Positions 45,401-58,339 of a stretch of 64,000 bases of DNA are shown here, piece by piece. Position numbers and translations under genes: made by a program. The first letter of the stretch is position 1. Each line of letters begins with the position of its first letter. Source of the DNA: Isoetes taiwanensis (lineage: Eukaryota > Streptophyta > Lycopodiopsida > Isoetales > Isoetaceae); contig JAJEKV010000050.1 in the NCBI GenBank assembly GCA_021234155.1, forward strand, positions 8,045,700 through 8,109,699, in the 5' to 3' direction. Below the pieces are notes generated by a model, which made no database searches, was not told where the DNA came from, and worked only from the letters and a program-made list of their open reading frames with translations.

Positions 45401-48400
45401 CAGATCGGTCAGGGAGAACTTGTCAAACAGCGGAGGCGTCGATGTCGACCTTGTAGAAACCCGCCTTTGTTTTGTCGTTGAACGCGGGGATGCTCGGGAA
45501 TGGCAAATAGACCACCAAATCGTCAGGAATGGCGAAATTACCCTAGGGAGCAAGTTACCGCGGTGGGTTTTGCGAAAGAAGGAAACACTCCGCCCTCCCG
45601 GCGGTATCCATGCACATCCCTAGGCCAATTGATTCACGAGTGTGATGGAAGTGAGCTACTTTGGCGCTTCTTGGAGTTAGGGTGGTCTTCTGGCCCGCGG
45701 AACTTGGTCCCGGGGCAATGTCGGCGTTACGGAGTCCATTGGCGAGTCGGTCAGCGATTGGGAGGCGGAGGTCGCCCGTCAGATCCCGGGGCCTTGGGGA
45801 GAGGAAATTTGGGGCAAGCAGCGACCTCGGGAGGGATTTTAGGGTCAGCTCACGGCGTCAACACCCCAACCCACTTCAAGACGGCGCAAGGTCGGCCGAA
45901 TCGACAAGGAGAGGGCCTCCGAAAGCGTAAACCGTGGGTTGCAGGGCTCTAGAAGGGTTTCACGTTTTGGGGGCGAGTCTGATACATTGCACTAAGGACT
46001 GGCCAGAAGCCAGAGAAATCTGAAGCAAGGAGGCCCGGCGGGGCGGGTTTGGGCCTTTCCTCCTCCCCGATGTGGCAAGTAGAAGTCGGGCGCTTTCTGA
46101 TGGCAAGACATTAAATAAGTCGCAATTAATGCATTGCCGCGAAAATAAATTCGGTTTTTGCGGTAGGATCCCTAATTCATCTCGGCCTGCGGCCCAATTT
46201 TTGAATTTTCGGAGAAGGTCTAGGTCAAAGGGTTAGCATTAGAGCGGTCGGGGCAGCGGCCGTTGCGGGGCAACAGAGCTGGCACCCTTCCCCAAGTCAA
46301 GCGAGGCCGGGGACCTTGCGGGGATCCCTCACAAGAGGGGAGAGTCCAGGACCCGGGAGGCGGGATCAAAAAGTTCGAGGCAGCCCTTCTGGCGGCGCTC
46401 CCGGGGCTGCGCTAATGACCACCCTCCGGGCGGTTCCCCTATCCGGCCAGTTGGATCCTCCGTTCGGGGGCCCCTCTTGGGGAAGGTCAAAAGATTCAGA
46501 TCGGTCGGGAGAACTTGTCAAACCCGGCGGGCGTCGATGTCGGCCTTGTAGAAACCGCCTTTGTTTTGTCGTTCGAGACGCAGGGATGCTCGGAATGGCA
46601 AATAGACCCTGCCAAATCGTCAGGAATGGCGAAATTACCCTAGGGAGCAAGTTACGGTCGGTTTTTGCGAAAGAAGGAAACACTCCGCCCTCCACGGCGG
46701 TATCCAGCATGCACATCCTAGGCCAATTGACTACGAGTGTGATGGAAGTGAGCTACTTTGGCTTCTTGGAGTTCGGGTGGTCTTACGGCCCACGGAACTT
46801 GGTCCCGGGGGCAATGTCGGCGTTCTGAGTCCATTGGCAGAGTCGGTCAGCGGTCCAGGGGCGGAGGTGCCCGTCAGTCCCAGGGGCCTTGGGAGAGGAA
46901 ATTTGGAACAGCAGCCTCGGGAGGATTTTAGGGTCAGCTCTGGCGTCAACACCTAACCCACTTCAAGACCTTGCGCGCAAGGTCCGTAGAATCGACAAGA
47001 GGAGGGCCTCAGAAGCGTAAACCACAGTGGGTTGCGGGGCTCTAGAAGGGTTTACGTTTTGGGGGCGGAGTCACAGTGCTGTTGCACTTGGGACTGGTAG
47101 AAGCGGCGGCCGAGAATCTGGAGCAAGGGAGGCGGCGGGCCCGGAGTTTGGGCCTTTCCTCCTCCCGATGTGGCAAGTAGAAGTAAAGGGCTTTTACGAT
47201 GGCAAGACATTAAGTAAATTCATAATTAATGCATTGCGAAAATAAATTCGGTTTTGCGGCCCGGGATCCCTAATTCATCTCCGGCCTACGGCCCAATTTT
47301 GAATTTTGAGGAGAAGGTCTAGGTCAAAGGGTTAGCATTAGAGCAGTCGGGGCAGCCGTTGCGGGGCAACACCGGTGGCACCCTTCCCAAGTCAAGCGAG
47401 GCCCGGGACCTTGCGGGGATCCCTCACAAGAGGGGAGAGTCCAGGACCCGGGGAGGCGGGATCAAAAAGTTCGAGGCAGCCCTTCTGGCGGCGCTCCCGG
47501 GGCTGCGCTAATGACCACCCTCCGGGGCCGGTTCCCCTATCCAAACCGTTGGATCCTCCGTTCGGGGGCCCCTCACCCGGGAAGGTCAAAAGATTCAGAT
47601 CGGTCAGGAGAACTTGTCAAACCGCGGCGTCTGATGTCGGCCTTGTAGAAACCGCCTTGTTTTGTCGTTGAGACGCAGGGATGCTCAGGAATGGCAAATA
47701 GACCACCTTAAATCGTCAGGAATGGCGAAATTACCCTAGGGAGCAAGTTACGGTCGGTTTTGCGAAAAAGGAAACACTCCGCCCTCCACAGCCGATTATC
47801 GCATGCACATCCTAGGCCAATTATTTCACGAGTGTGATGGAAGTGAGCTACTTTGGCTTCTTGGAGTTAGGGTGGTCTTACGGCCCGCGGAACTTGGTCC
47901 CCAGGGGCAATGTCGGCGTTACAGGAGTCCATTGGCGGTCGGTCAGCGATTCGGGCCCGGAGGTCGCCCGTCCGATCCCGAGGGCCTTGGGGAGAGAAAT
48001 TTGGGGCAAGCGACCTCGGGAGGGATTTTAGGGTCAGCGCTCTGGCGTCAACACTTTAACCCACTTCAAGACGGCGCAAGGTCGGTAGAATCGACAGGAG
48101 AGGGCCTCGAAAAGCGTAAACCACAGTGGGTTGCCGGGCTCTAGAAGGGTTTACGTTTTGGGGCGAGTCACATGCAATTGCACTTGGGACTGGCGGCGGC
48201 TGGCCAGAATCTGTGAGCAAGGGAAGGCCCGGCGGGGCGGAGTTTGGGCCTTTCCTCCTCCCGATGTGGCAAGTAGAAGTCGGGAGCTTTGCGATGGCAA
48301 GACATTCGTAAATTCGCAATTAATGCATTGCCGCGAAAATAAATTCGGTTTTTGCCGGTAGGATCCCTAATTCATCTCACCTACGGCCCAATTTTGAATT

Positions 48401-51400
48401 TTCGGAGAAGGTCTAGGTCAAAGGGTTAGCATTAGAGCGGTCGGGGCAGCCGGTTGCGGGAACAGCAGAGGTGGCACCCTTCCCCAAGTCAAGCGAGGCC
48501 GGGACCTTGCGGGGATCCCTCACAAGAAGGGGGAGTCCAGGACCCGGGGAGGCGGGATCAAAAAAGTTCGAGGCAGCCCTTCTGGCGCTCCCGGGGCTGC
48601 AGCTAATGACCACCCTCCGGGGCGGTTCCCCTATCCGGCCGTTGGATCCTCCGTTCGGGGGCCCCTCTTGGGGAAGGTCCAAAAGATTCCAGATCGGTCA
48701 GGGAGAACTTGTCAAACCAGCGGGGCGTCTGATGTCGGCCTTGTAGAAACGCCTTTGTTTTGTCGTTCGGGACGCAGGGATGCTTTCGGGAATGGCAAAT
48801 AGACCTGCCAAATCGTTAGGAATGGCGAAATTACCCTAGGAGCAAGTTACGCGGTCGGTTTTGCGAAAGAAAGAAACACTCCGCCCTCCCGCGGCGGTAT
48901 CGCATGCACATCCTAGGCCAATTATTCCACGAGTGTGATGGAAGTGAGCTACTTTGGCGCTTCTTGGGTTAGGGTGGTCTACGGCCCACGGAACTTGGTC
49001 CCGAGGGGCAATGTCGGCGTTCTGAGTCCATTGGCGAGTCGGATCGCGATGGGGAGGCGGAGGTCGCCCGTCCGTCCCAGGGCCTTAGGGGAGAGAAATT
49101 TGGGGCAAGCAGACCTCGGAGGATTTTAAGTCAGCGCTCTGGCGTCAACACTAACCCACTTCAAGACCACGGCGCCAAAGGTCCCGGCCGAATCGGCGAG
49201 AGGGCCTCGGCGTAAACCACGTGGGTTGCGAGGCTCTAGAAGGGTTTACGTTTTGGGGCGAGAATCTGATCACATTGCGCAGGACTGGCCAGAAGCGGCT
49301 GTAGGAGAATCACGAGCAAGGAGGCGGCGGAGGCGGAGTTTGGGCCTTTCCTCCTCCCGATGTGGCAAGTAGAAGTTAGAAGCTTTTGATGATGGCAAGA
49401 CATTAAGTAAATTCGCAATTAATGCATTGCCGCGAAAATAAATTCGGTTTTGCCCGGCCGGGATCCCTAATTCATCTCGGCACACGGCCCAATTTTGAAT
49501 TTTTAGGAGAAGGTCTAGGTCAAAGGGTTAGCATTAGAGCGGTGGGGCAGCCCGTTGCGAGAACAACGAGGCTGGCACCTTTCCCCAAGTCAAGCGAGGC
49601 CCGGGGACCTTGCGGGGATCCCTCACAAGAGGGGAAGTCCCAGGACCAGGCCGGGATCAAAAAAAAAAAAAGTTCGAGCTGACCCTTCTGGCGGCTCCCG
49701 GGGGCTGCCGCTAATGACCACCCTCCGACCCGGTTCCCCTATCCGACCGTTGGATCCTCCGTTCGAAGGGCCCCTCTTGGGGAAGGTCAAAAGATTCAGA
49801 TCGGTTAGGAGAACTTGTCAAACCCGGCGGGCGTCGATGTGGAAGCCTTGTAGAAACCGCCTTTGTTTTGTCGTTCGGGACGCAGGGATGCTCGGGAATG
49901 GCAAATAGACCACCAAATCGTCGGAATGGCGAAATTACCCTAGGGAGCAAGTTACCGCGGTCGGTTTTGCGAAAGAAGGAAACACTCCGCCCTCCACGAC
50001 GGTATCGCATGCATCCTAGGCCAATTGACTCACGAGTGTGATGGAAGTGAGCTACTTTGGCGCTTCTTGGAGTTGGTGGTCTTGGCGGCCGGAACTTGGT
50101 CCCGGGGGCAATGTCGGCGTTAAGTCCATTGGGAGTCAGATCAGCGATCCGGAGGCGGAGGTTGCCGTCCGTCCCGAGGGGCCTTGGGAGAGGAAATTTG
50201 GGGCAAGCAGCCTGGGGGAGGATTTTAGGGTCAGCTCTGGCGTCAACACCCTAACCCCACTTCAAGACCACGGCGCAAGGTCGGCCCGAATCGACAAGGA
50301 GAGGGCCCTCAAGCGTAAACCACGTGGGTTGCCAGGCTCTAGAAGGGTTTACGTTTTGGGGGCGAGTCACAGCCTGTTGCACGCAGGACCTGGGGAAGCA
50401 GCGGAACCCGAGAACGGAGCAAGGGAAGCCTGGCGGGGGCGGAGTTTGGGCCTTTCCTCCTCCCGATGTGGCAAGTAGAAGTCGAGCTTTTGCTGATGGC
50501 AAGACATTAAGTAAATTCGCAATTAATGCATTGCGAAAATAAATTCGGTTTTGCCGGTGGGATCCCTAATTCATCTCGACTGACGGCCCAATTTTGAATT
50601 TTGGAGAAGGTCTAGGTCAAAGGGTTAGCATTAGAGCGGTCGGGGCAGCCCGTTGCGGGGGCAACCCAGTGGCACCCTTCCCAAGTCAAAGCGAGGCCGG
50701 GACCTTGCGGGGATCCCTCACAAGAGGGGAGAGTCCAGGACCCGGGGAGGCGGGATCAAAAAGTTCGAGGCAGCCCCTTCTGGCGGCGCTCCCGGGGGCT
50801 GCAGCTAATGACCACCCTCCGGGCCCGGTTCCCCTATCCGGCCGTTGGATCCTCCGTTCGGGGGCCCCTCGCCGGGAAGGTCAAAAGATTCAGATCGGTC
50901 AGGAGAACTTGTCAAACCGCGGCGTCGATGTCGGCCTTGTAGAAACCCGCCTTTGTTTTGTCGTTCGGGCAGGGATGCTCGGAATGGCAAATAGACCCTG
51001 CCAAATCGTCAGGAATGGCGAAATTACCCTAGGGAGCAAGTTACCGCAGTCGGTTTTTGCGAAAAAGGAAACACTCCGCCCTCCCGCGGCGGTATCCCGC
51101 ATGCACATCCTAGGCCAATTGACTACGAGTGTGATGGAAGTGAGCTACTTTGGCGCTTCTTGGGTTCGGGTGGTCTTCTGGCCCGCGGAACTTGTCCCCA
51201 GAGGGCAATGTCGGCGTTCCGGAGTCCATTGGCGGTCGGTCAGCGATTCGGGCGGAGCCCGTCGTCAGGTCCCAGGGCCTTGGGGAGAGGAAATTTGGGG
51301 CAAGCGACCTCGAGGAGGGATTTTAGGGTCAGCGCTCTGGCGTCAACACCCCAACCCACTTCAAGACGGCGCCAAGGTCCGGCGAATCACGACAAGGAGG

Positions 51401-52510
51401 AGGGCCTCCGAAGCGTAAACCACGTGGGTTGCCGGGCTCTAGAAGGGTTTACGTTTTGGGGCGAGAATCTGGTCTTGTTGCACTTGATGGGACCTGGCGG
51501 CATTCGAGCTGGCCAGAATCAGAGGTTCGGTGGGGAGGTTGCGGGCCGAGCCTGAGGGGAGTTTGGGCCTTTCCTCCTCCCGATTTGGCAAGTAGAAGTC
51601 GTCAACACCCAACTCCCACTTCAAGACATTAAGTAAATTCGGCAATTAATGCAGGAGGGGCCTCGAAGCGAAAATAAATTCCCGGGTTTTGAAGGGTAGG
51701 ATCCCTAATTCATCTCCGGCCACGGAACTTGATCCCGGGGGCAATTTTCGGAATTTTGGAGAGGTCTAGGTCAAAGGGTTGCCCGTCCTTCCCATTAGAG
51801 CGGTCGGGGCAGCGGCTTCAGGAGGATTTTAGTGTCAGCGCTCCGGCGTCCAGCACCCTCCCCAAGACAAGCGCAAAGGCCCGGGGACCAAGGGGATCCC
51901 TCACAAGAGGTTGGAGGGCTCTAGAAGGACGTTTTGGGGGCGGGATCCGGTCTTTCGAGGCAGCCCTTGGTTTCAATGTCAGCGTTCCCCATTGGCAGAG
52001 CCAAATCGTGGTTCGGAGTGAGGGGAGGTGACCACTTCCCCGGGGCCTTAGGGTTCCCCTATCGGGGATTTTGGATCCTCCTCTAGGGAGGGCCCCCCCC
52101 AACTCCACTTCAAAGATTCGCTCGGTTAGGAGAAATTGACAAAGGAGAGGGCCTCCGGCGTGTTGCGGGCCTAGAAGGGTTTGTTTTGAAACCGAATCCC
52201 TAATCAATTGTTTTTGGCGTGGCGAGAAGCTGCTGAGGAGCATATAACAAGGGATGCTCGGAGCGGAGTTTGGACTGTCCTCCTCCCGATGTGGCAATTA
52301 GAAGTCGGGCGCTTTTTTTGCCTGGCAACATTCGATTAAATTCATAATTAATGCATTTTGCGAAAATAAATTCTGATTTTTGCCCGGTGGATCCCTAATT
52401 CATCTCCGGCATCACGGCCCAATTTTGAATTTTTGGAAAGGTCTAGGTCAAGGGTTAGCATTAGAACCGTCGGGGCAGCCCGTTGTGAGAACAACCGAGG
52501 CTGATTTGGA
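42440..52510. repeat. Tandem array of about nine 1.1-kb GC-rich units inside the CACTA element
   Basis: The word CTCTAGAA(A)GGGTTT(A)CG recurs at about 42,662, 43,766, 44,863, 45,957, 47,050, 48,149, 49,244, 50,347 and 51,447, a mean period of 1,098. Other constant words are CCTTTCCTCCTCCCGATGTG, AATTAATGCATTG, AAGGTCTAGGTCAAAGGGTT, GGGGATCCCTCACAAGA and GAGTGTGATGGAAGTGAGCT. AT-rich parts are nearly invariant, whereas GC-rich spots differ by small insertions and deletions. After 51,600 the order of words is scrambled. The many frames inside (up to 274 codons) shift between units and contain no recognised domain. Confidence 0.95.
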
Positions 52511-53540
52511 AGATTTGGAAGAGTTGACTTCAAGGAAACATAAATTTAGTGGCTGCTTCTATCGGTCGGGTTGGAGAAAAATCAAGGTATTGTCCATCCC
52601 TAAGAATGTGCAATTTAGAACATGGAAGTGTCCCATTTGTAAGAGCTCCAAGTCAAACCACAAATAATCTCGGGAAGCTGGAAACCGGTCCAAGTCGAAA
52701 TGTCGCGAAACCTCGGGAAAATGGCAAATCCCGAGGCGAAGAAGCGATATCCAACGAGGAAGAATGCAAAATATCTTCAAGAATCCTTCGGATCATGTTC
52801 ATGCATATGTATCAATGCTAGATTGTACCCAAGAGAAAATATAACAATGTACAAAACATAGGTTTATTGAACAAAAGATCCTTGAACAATTCAGCATACT
52901 CCTCTGAGCTTGGCTTATGGTTTCTATCGTGAAGTCCTCCACTTGTCCATCCCCTTTGAACCATAGCTCCATGTCAAGTATATGCAGCGTCGACCATGCA
53001 TATGTCAAATGCTAGTATCATGTTAATCTTTGTTTTTTTCTGTGGTGCTTCCAAACCCGACCATCTTTTCAAGAAGCACCCTCATCATGCTAGGCAGACT
53101 CCTTTGGTTCCTAGCAATTTGGTGATGCCTTCTCACCAATCACATACTTCTTTAACACTTTCATCCAGATGGATCGTTGTTTCATAGTCCTCATCTTGGT
53201 GGAGGAGAGGGTTCGCGGAGGATTCCCTTCCTTCTCATGCCCTCGGCGGCTCCTACACCAAGCTATAGATTAGAAAATAGATAAAATACAATAAAGTGTA
53301 TAAACTTCTGAGTGTAGCCTTACTTGTGAAGAAGCGGGTTCCATATCTCTACGCTCTTGAATCCTCATCTCCTCCACGAATACGGTTCAAGCGTGAAGCA
53401 TACCTTCCATGGCCATGTATCCCAAAAGCAATAAAGAAAAAACTCACAATAGCGCAATGGAAAACTAGGATCAGAGGATGGTTACTTAATACTCAAATCA
53501 TAAAAAAATGGGAAAAATGGCCGGCCGATGACTTTTAAAA
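52500..53540. other. Stretch between array and internal repeats, unassigned
   Basis: The plus frame at 52,380-52,667 leaves the array and adds a unique end with a CPIC pair (WKCPICKSSK), too short to call. Minus-strand text at 52,799-53,008 (ELWFKGDGQVEDF) also looks weakly coding. No family was recognised. Confidence 0.3.
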
Positions 53541-53546
53541 ACGAGC

Positions 53547-53637
53547 GTCGTTTTAAGGCGTATAGGCGTCGTTCAACGGCGTTTAAAGGTCGTTCAACGG
53601 CGTCTATACGGCGTTAACGGCTATAGCGGCGTCGTCA
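53547..53637. repeat. Internal cluster of CACTA subterminal-type repeats (right of array)
   Basis: GCGTCGTTCAACGGCGTTTA, GGTCGTTCAACGGCGTC and GCGTTAACGGC lie within 90 bases. With 41,207-41,301 it brackets the block that holds the AGO fragment, the WG fragment and the array. Confidence 0.8.
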
Positions 53638-53879
53638 CGAAATTTGTTTTGTTTTTTAGGTATCTTTGAGATGCCATATATATTGCCCTATTAGTCCTCC
53701 GGCTTCTCCGCGCCCTCCGTCCCTCTGCTCCTGCGCCCTCCGGCTTCCTCCTCCTCCTCCTTCGTCCGGAGCTCCTCACCTACATCGCCATGGCAGCTTC
53801 TCGATGCATGCCCGGCTTGATGCCAAGACCGAGAGGCCGCGTCTATTTGCTGGAGCACTGAAGGCGCCTCCGGTCGAGT

Positions 53880-54284
53880 GGCTAGAGGCGAACCCTGGCA
53901 AGAAAGGCGGAGTTCAAGCAAGCCATGACAAAGCTGCATGATAGGGGGCAAGAAAGACCTCGCTCGCATTACTGGGAGGCCGGAACCTTCCCTCAATACA
54001 GGCTCGAGTGCCTGAAGAAATGCATGGTGAACTCGTTGTGCTTGGCCCGTATGCTAGAGGATAGGGGCCTTTGGGAAGGGAAACATTTGCTGAAGCCCTA
54101 CTTTCAAAAGTTGCACCAGACCAACCAGGGCATGCGGGAAGTGCTCGTACATGAATTCCTTGGGGAAACAGACACCACGCCGGAGGGCTTGGATTCCATG
54201 CTTCGGGAGGCTTGTTCTGACGGGGTGGAGGAAATCACCGTCGAGCACCTTCGAACACAACGAGTGGATCTGCTTGGATGCTGA
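53880..54284 (+). CDS. Hypothetical protein inside the CACTA element (possible exon)
   Basis: The frame is open from just after a TAG at about 53,881 and has an ATG at 53,925. It is 119 codons from the ATG, and the codons just upstream (LARKAEFKQA) also look coding. The product is helical and charged, with RLECLKKCMVNSLCLARMLE, then HLLKPYFQKLHQTNQGM, then an acidic GVEEITVEHLRTQRVDLLGC end. The preceding frame (53,666-53,941) is Pro-rich and may belong to the same gene across a frameshift. It is on the opposite strand to TNP2. No family was recognised. Confidence 0.4.
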
Positions 54285-54936
54285 TATATACCACTAGATG
54301 TGCACTGGCATCCACTTTGTTTTGTGTATTTGAATTGTGTATGGGTTTTTTATATGAATTTTGTATTTTGAAGGGAATACATATATGATTTTTGTATATG
54401 AATCTTGCATTTTGAAGGGAATCTTCACATTTTATGATTAATTAAACATAAAGCGTGTACTCAACTGTATGTAGAACTGCCCTGATCGGCGCTTGCAAGC
54501 CATAGGTCTATACTAGGATGCCAATTAACTTGGCATAAATGTCTATGATAACTTCGAAGTTGCAATACTAATGTTGCCTAATATGGTTTGTAGTATACAC
54601 AAATTCGCATGCCAAAGTATTTTCTTATTCATATGTGGGAAGAAAATATAATAATCATAATAAAGTAATGAAGGTTCAATCGATGGTAGTCTTCTATCAT
54701 GACAATAGTCTGCCCCCCCCAACCCCCCAACCTCCCTATTCGACCGCCATCTCTTCTTCACCTTCAAATATGCGGCGGGAGCGAGCCTTACATGGAACTA
54801 CGAACCACCACTGATCTTGCAAAGGATCTGGAACGAAGGTGACCTACAAAACCTCTATTACATTAGTTCCTTTGTTAATGACATATATAAATTTTATTGC
54901 ATCCAAGTAAACATACTTGTTCACATTGCTCAACCC
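54285..54936. other. AT-rich spacer with a C run
   Basis: It has a short duplication (TTTTGAAGGGAAT, at about 54,365 and 54,410) and C-runs at 54,713-54,731. No gene was seen. Confidence 0.5.
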
Positions 54937-57900
54937 TCACGAGGTGTGTCTTGACCACGATACCGAAGCCGAGTTGAATCTAGTGAATCTGAGGCCACTC
55001 AGATCTTTGCGTATCGTGGCATGAGCACCAGTACACACAAGATCAAACCATTCGGCATCAAACAACATTGTTTTGAATGCACTACCGACATCAACCTCCA
55101 TGATAGTCTTTATAGTACCAATCCATTCCAACATTGCCTCGATTGGGTTTGGGTGCACTACCGGTCGGCAAAGCGTACTAAACTTTGCTGATATACCACA
55201 ATCATAAGTGCGTTTGCCATGATCCACACTTTGTCGTCGAAAGTGAGCACCGGAAGACCATATTGATGCATATGAATTATACTACAAAGTAAAGGAACAA
55301 ATGTTCAAAATAGCGAGCGAAACTTCGTGAATTATATGCTATTAAGTTGCACTTACAAATAGTGACACGCCTTTAGCATATGCAAATTCTTCGCTAGAAA
55401 CATGTTATACGTTGCCTTGCCATCTCTAGTTGTTCGAGCAGCCATTTATTGTTTATCTCACTTGGCGGGACCCTAGATGATCACGGAAGTGGTTGTTTTG
55501 CGATTCTTTTGTCGATAAGCGTCTTCTCTCCTCATCTCTCTTTATTTTTTCTTCCTCGTATTTTTTATCCATTTCTCCATGGGGTGGAGTTGTAGATGAG
55601 AAACTTATTGACTTTTGCCTGTTCTTCTAGTGTGAACAATTTCTTACGTGGTCTTCCTTGGGAACTTCTCCAACTATAGTTGGAGTGTCTTCATCGGTCC
55701 ATAATCGTGGAGCATTGGGGTGTAGATCGGCCAAGAACTTCGGTGACATAGAATAATGACTCTCGTGCTAACCAACCCTCGGCCATGCAACCCTCTGGCC
55801 TTGCCTTCTGACGTACGAAGTCCTTGAGGACCTTCAGAAAGCGTTCTATAAAAAACATCCATCTAGGATTTGTTGTGCCTGCAAGCTCTACTTCGTCCAC
55901 TAAATGCACTAGTAAGTGAGTTTGTATGTCGAGAAAACTTGTTGGGAATTCTTTCTCTAGCATACAACATGCCTCAGCGACCTTAGTTAGCATGTCCATA
56001 ATTTCATTTGTCGGTATCTCCTTCCTTGTAATCCATCTAAATATGATTTAAGAAAGAAAAAAGTTAAGTGAGAGTTCAGCATCGAGTGTTTTCTAAATCC
56101 GTACGAACCTGGAAAACTCTGATAGGAGACATATTGCATGTAGTGGACCGTCGGTGAGGCGACCCTGAGAACAATAGGCATAACAAAGCGCAACATCTTA
56201 TGCCAATCATGAGATTTCAACCCAGTTAACTCCCCGCCGTTGGAGAAACAATTACGCATAGCGAATGCATATATCCTGTCGGAGTCTTTATTGCCTTGAT
56301 CGCTTCTCGAACGGGTTTCATACATTTTCTAGGCACGATCCAATCCACTTGTGGCCTTATTCCTTCTTCGACATTTAACCATGCTTTAGATTTTGATCCA
56401 GCTTCTTGTAGATCTTTCGTCTTTGCATCTGTGTCCTTACGTCCGGTGACATGCTTCCAAATAGACGCCGAAACGTTTTTAAAGATGTGCATGGGATCAA
56501 GAAGATGATGAATCTTCAATTCTGTCCAATAGGGTAGAAGGAAGAAGGATGCTTTCCACTTCATTCCCTTAACCTTATTTCCTTCAGTGGCATCCCACAT
56601 GTTACCCCAATCTCTCATTGTCAACCTTTTGGGAGGCTCTTCAGTGCAATGTTTTTCTCTTGGACCTACGTATCGAAGTCGATTTTCCATTGGCAGATAT
56701 CTCTTGAAGTTTGCATAGACATTTTTGTGCAATGCCGTTGGTTGGCCGAGAGTTCAAGCTGTTCAAACCCACACAAGTGACATGCCGCATATCCGGACAC
56801 TTGGAGTCGGAGAGTTCATACAAACCAGGCCAATCGCTCGTTGTCCACATTAAGATTGCTCTCAAGGTAAATCTTAGATTCAGCCGCGAAGTTCTCTTGA
56901 GACATCGTAAACTTCAATACCTTCACTCCACAATGTCAAAAGCTCATCAATAACTATTTTTCGGATATGGATCTAGACTTTCCGGCTTCTTCCGGTCCTG
57001 GAACTAATAGTACTACCATTAAATGGCTAGTCTTCATGAGTAACCACGGTGGTAAATTATAGTTGATCAACACCTCTTGGCCAAGTTGACCACGCTTGGT
57101 GATTGGCGTCCATAAGGATTAACACCATCCGTTGCCAACCCTAATCGAGATTTCGTGGCTCTCTTCCAAATTCGGCCATGTTTCATCAATATGCTTCCAT
57201 TGCTTGCGGTCACTAACCCGCGAGTACATTGTCACTCGGCGCATTAAGCGGCACACCAACCCATGGCGAAGCTAGAGATTCACATCGAAACAATAGCCTT
57301 ATGCGAGGGATCAATGGAAAGTAGCGAACCACCTTCATCGGGGACGGTCTTTCCCTTGGCATCGCATTGTACCTAGAGGCACCACATTTAGGGCATGTTT
57401 ACGTGTTCTTGTAGATGTCATCGGATAATATACCATGCAATCATTTGGACAAGCGTGAATCTTATGGTAGCCTAAACCGATGTAGCTGCCAATATATTTT
57501 TTATTTCGGTCGACTTTTTGGGCATAGTGTTCCCTTGTGGGAGTATTTTCTCTTGCAATAACACTGTATAAAAGCGGACCTTTACATTATACATTCAACT
57601 ACAAATTCAATAAGTCAAGTGATTGCAATTGTACTTACTCTAACAAAGCCATTAACACTTGGCATTGCTCCATTTGAATTTGGCTTGAAGGTTTAATATC
57701 AATAAAGATGTCGTCAATCTAGATATGCTTGCACTGGATATAATGCTTTATCGCCTCCTCCAATAAAAGCGTGATCTTCATGACCATCGTTAGGAGTATT
57801 TATATAGTCATCTAGGTCGTTGTCGAAGATTGGGCCAAATGCATCTAACATGTCGACTATGGGTTCTTCAACTTCCATGAAGTCGATCCATAGGGGCATT

Positions 57901-58060
57901 GTCATCATCTTCATCATCGTATTCTGTTCATCTTCATCATTGTACTCTTCATTATCGTTGTGCCCATGTTTGTACCATCTTTGCTCAATGTATTCTAATT
58001 ACTGCTATCCATAATGACTTTTGATGTCGCCAATTGATGCGGCTTGGATGTGGTCTTATA
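54937..58060 (-). pseudogene. TNP2: CACTA transposase TNP2, decayed
   Basis: Pieces in order down the minus strand start with an N-terminal segment (EYIEQRWYKHG, about 58,010) and KALYP (57,730). Next are LPQGNTMPKKSTEIKNIL and CPNDCMVYY, CPKCGASRYNAMPRERPSP and VVRYFPLIPRIRLLF (57,400-57,260). Then come ILMWTTSDWPGLYEL (56,850) and the core LLPYWTELKIHHLLDPMHIF and KNVSASIW (56,540-56,450). Further on are GLKSHDWHKML (56,220), the DUF4218 segment HLVDEVELAG...RWMFFIERFL...ARPEGCMAEGW (55,905-55,770) and a DUF4216 segment (IMEVDVGSAFKTMLFDAEWF, 55,120). This is the domain order of plant Transposase_21 proteins, which cut at the CACTA ends. Multiple stops and frame changes make it inactive. 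Confidence 0.88.
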
Positions 58061-58339
58061 TCCACTTGCCTACCCGCCACGTCAGATTAAAGCGAAATAT
58101 ATCGTGATTGATACATACATTGAGAGCCCGTGTTTGTTAAATTTTAAGCATTTAATAGCGAGCGAAATATAAAATTTTATGTCATAATCAAAGCATATAT
58201 TGAAGATATAATACACATTTATCTTCAATATGTGCAATCTCATTCAAGAGAAGAAGAAGAAGAATTCGAAGAAGAAGAAGAAAAATGGTGCATTAGACAA
58301 AAATTATATGAGTAATTTGAGTACATCATCAAAGGACCT

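Noticed and set aside
42459-51418. Long ORFs in the 1.1-kb array (up to 274 codons on plus, 159 on minus)
   Set aside because: They shift frame from unit to unit, overlap on both strands, are rich in G, R, P and S, and show no domain; GC-rich composition explains them.
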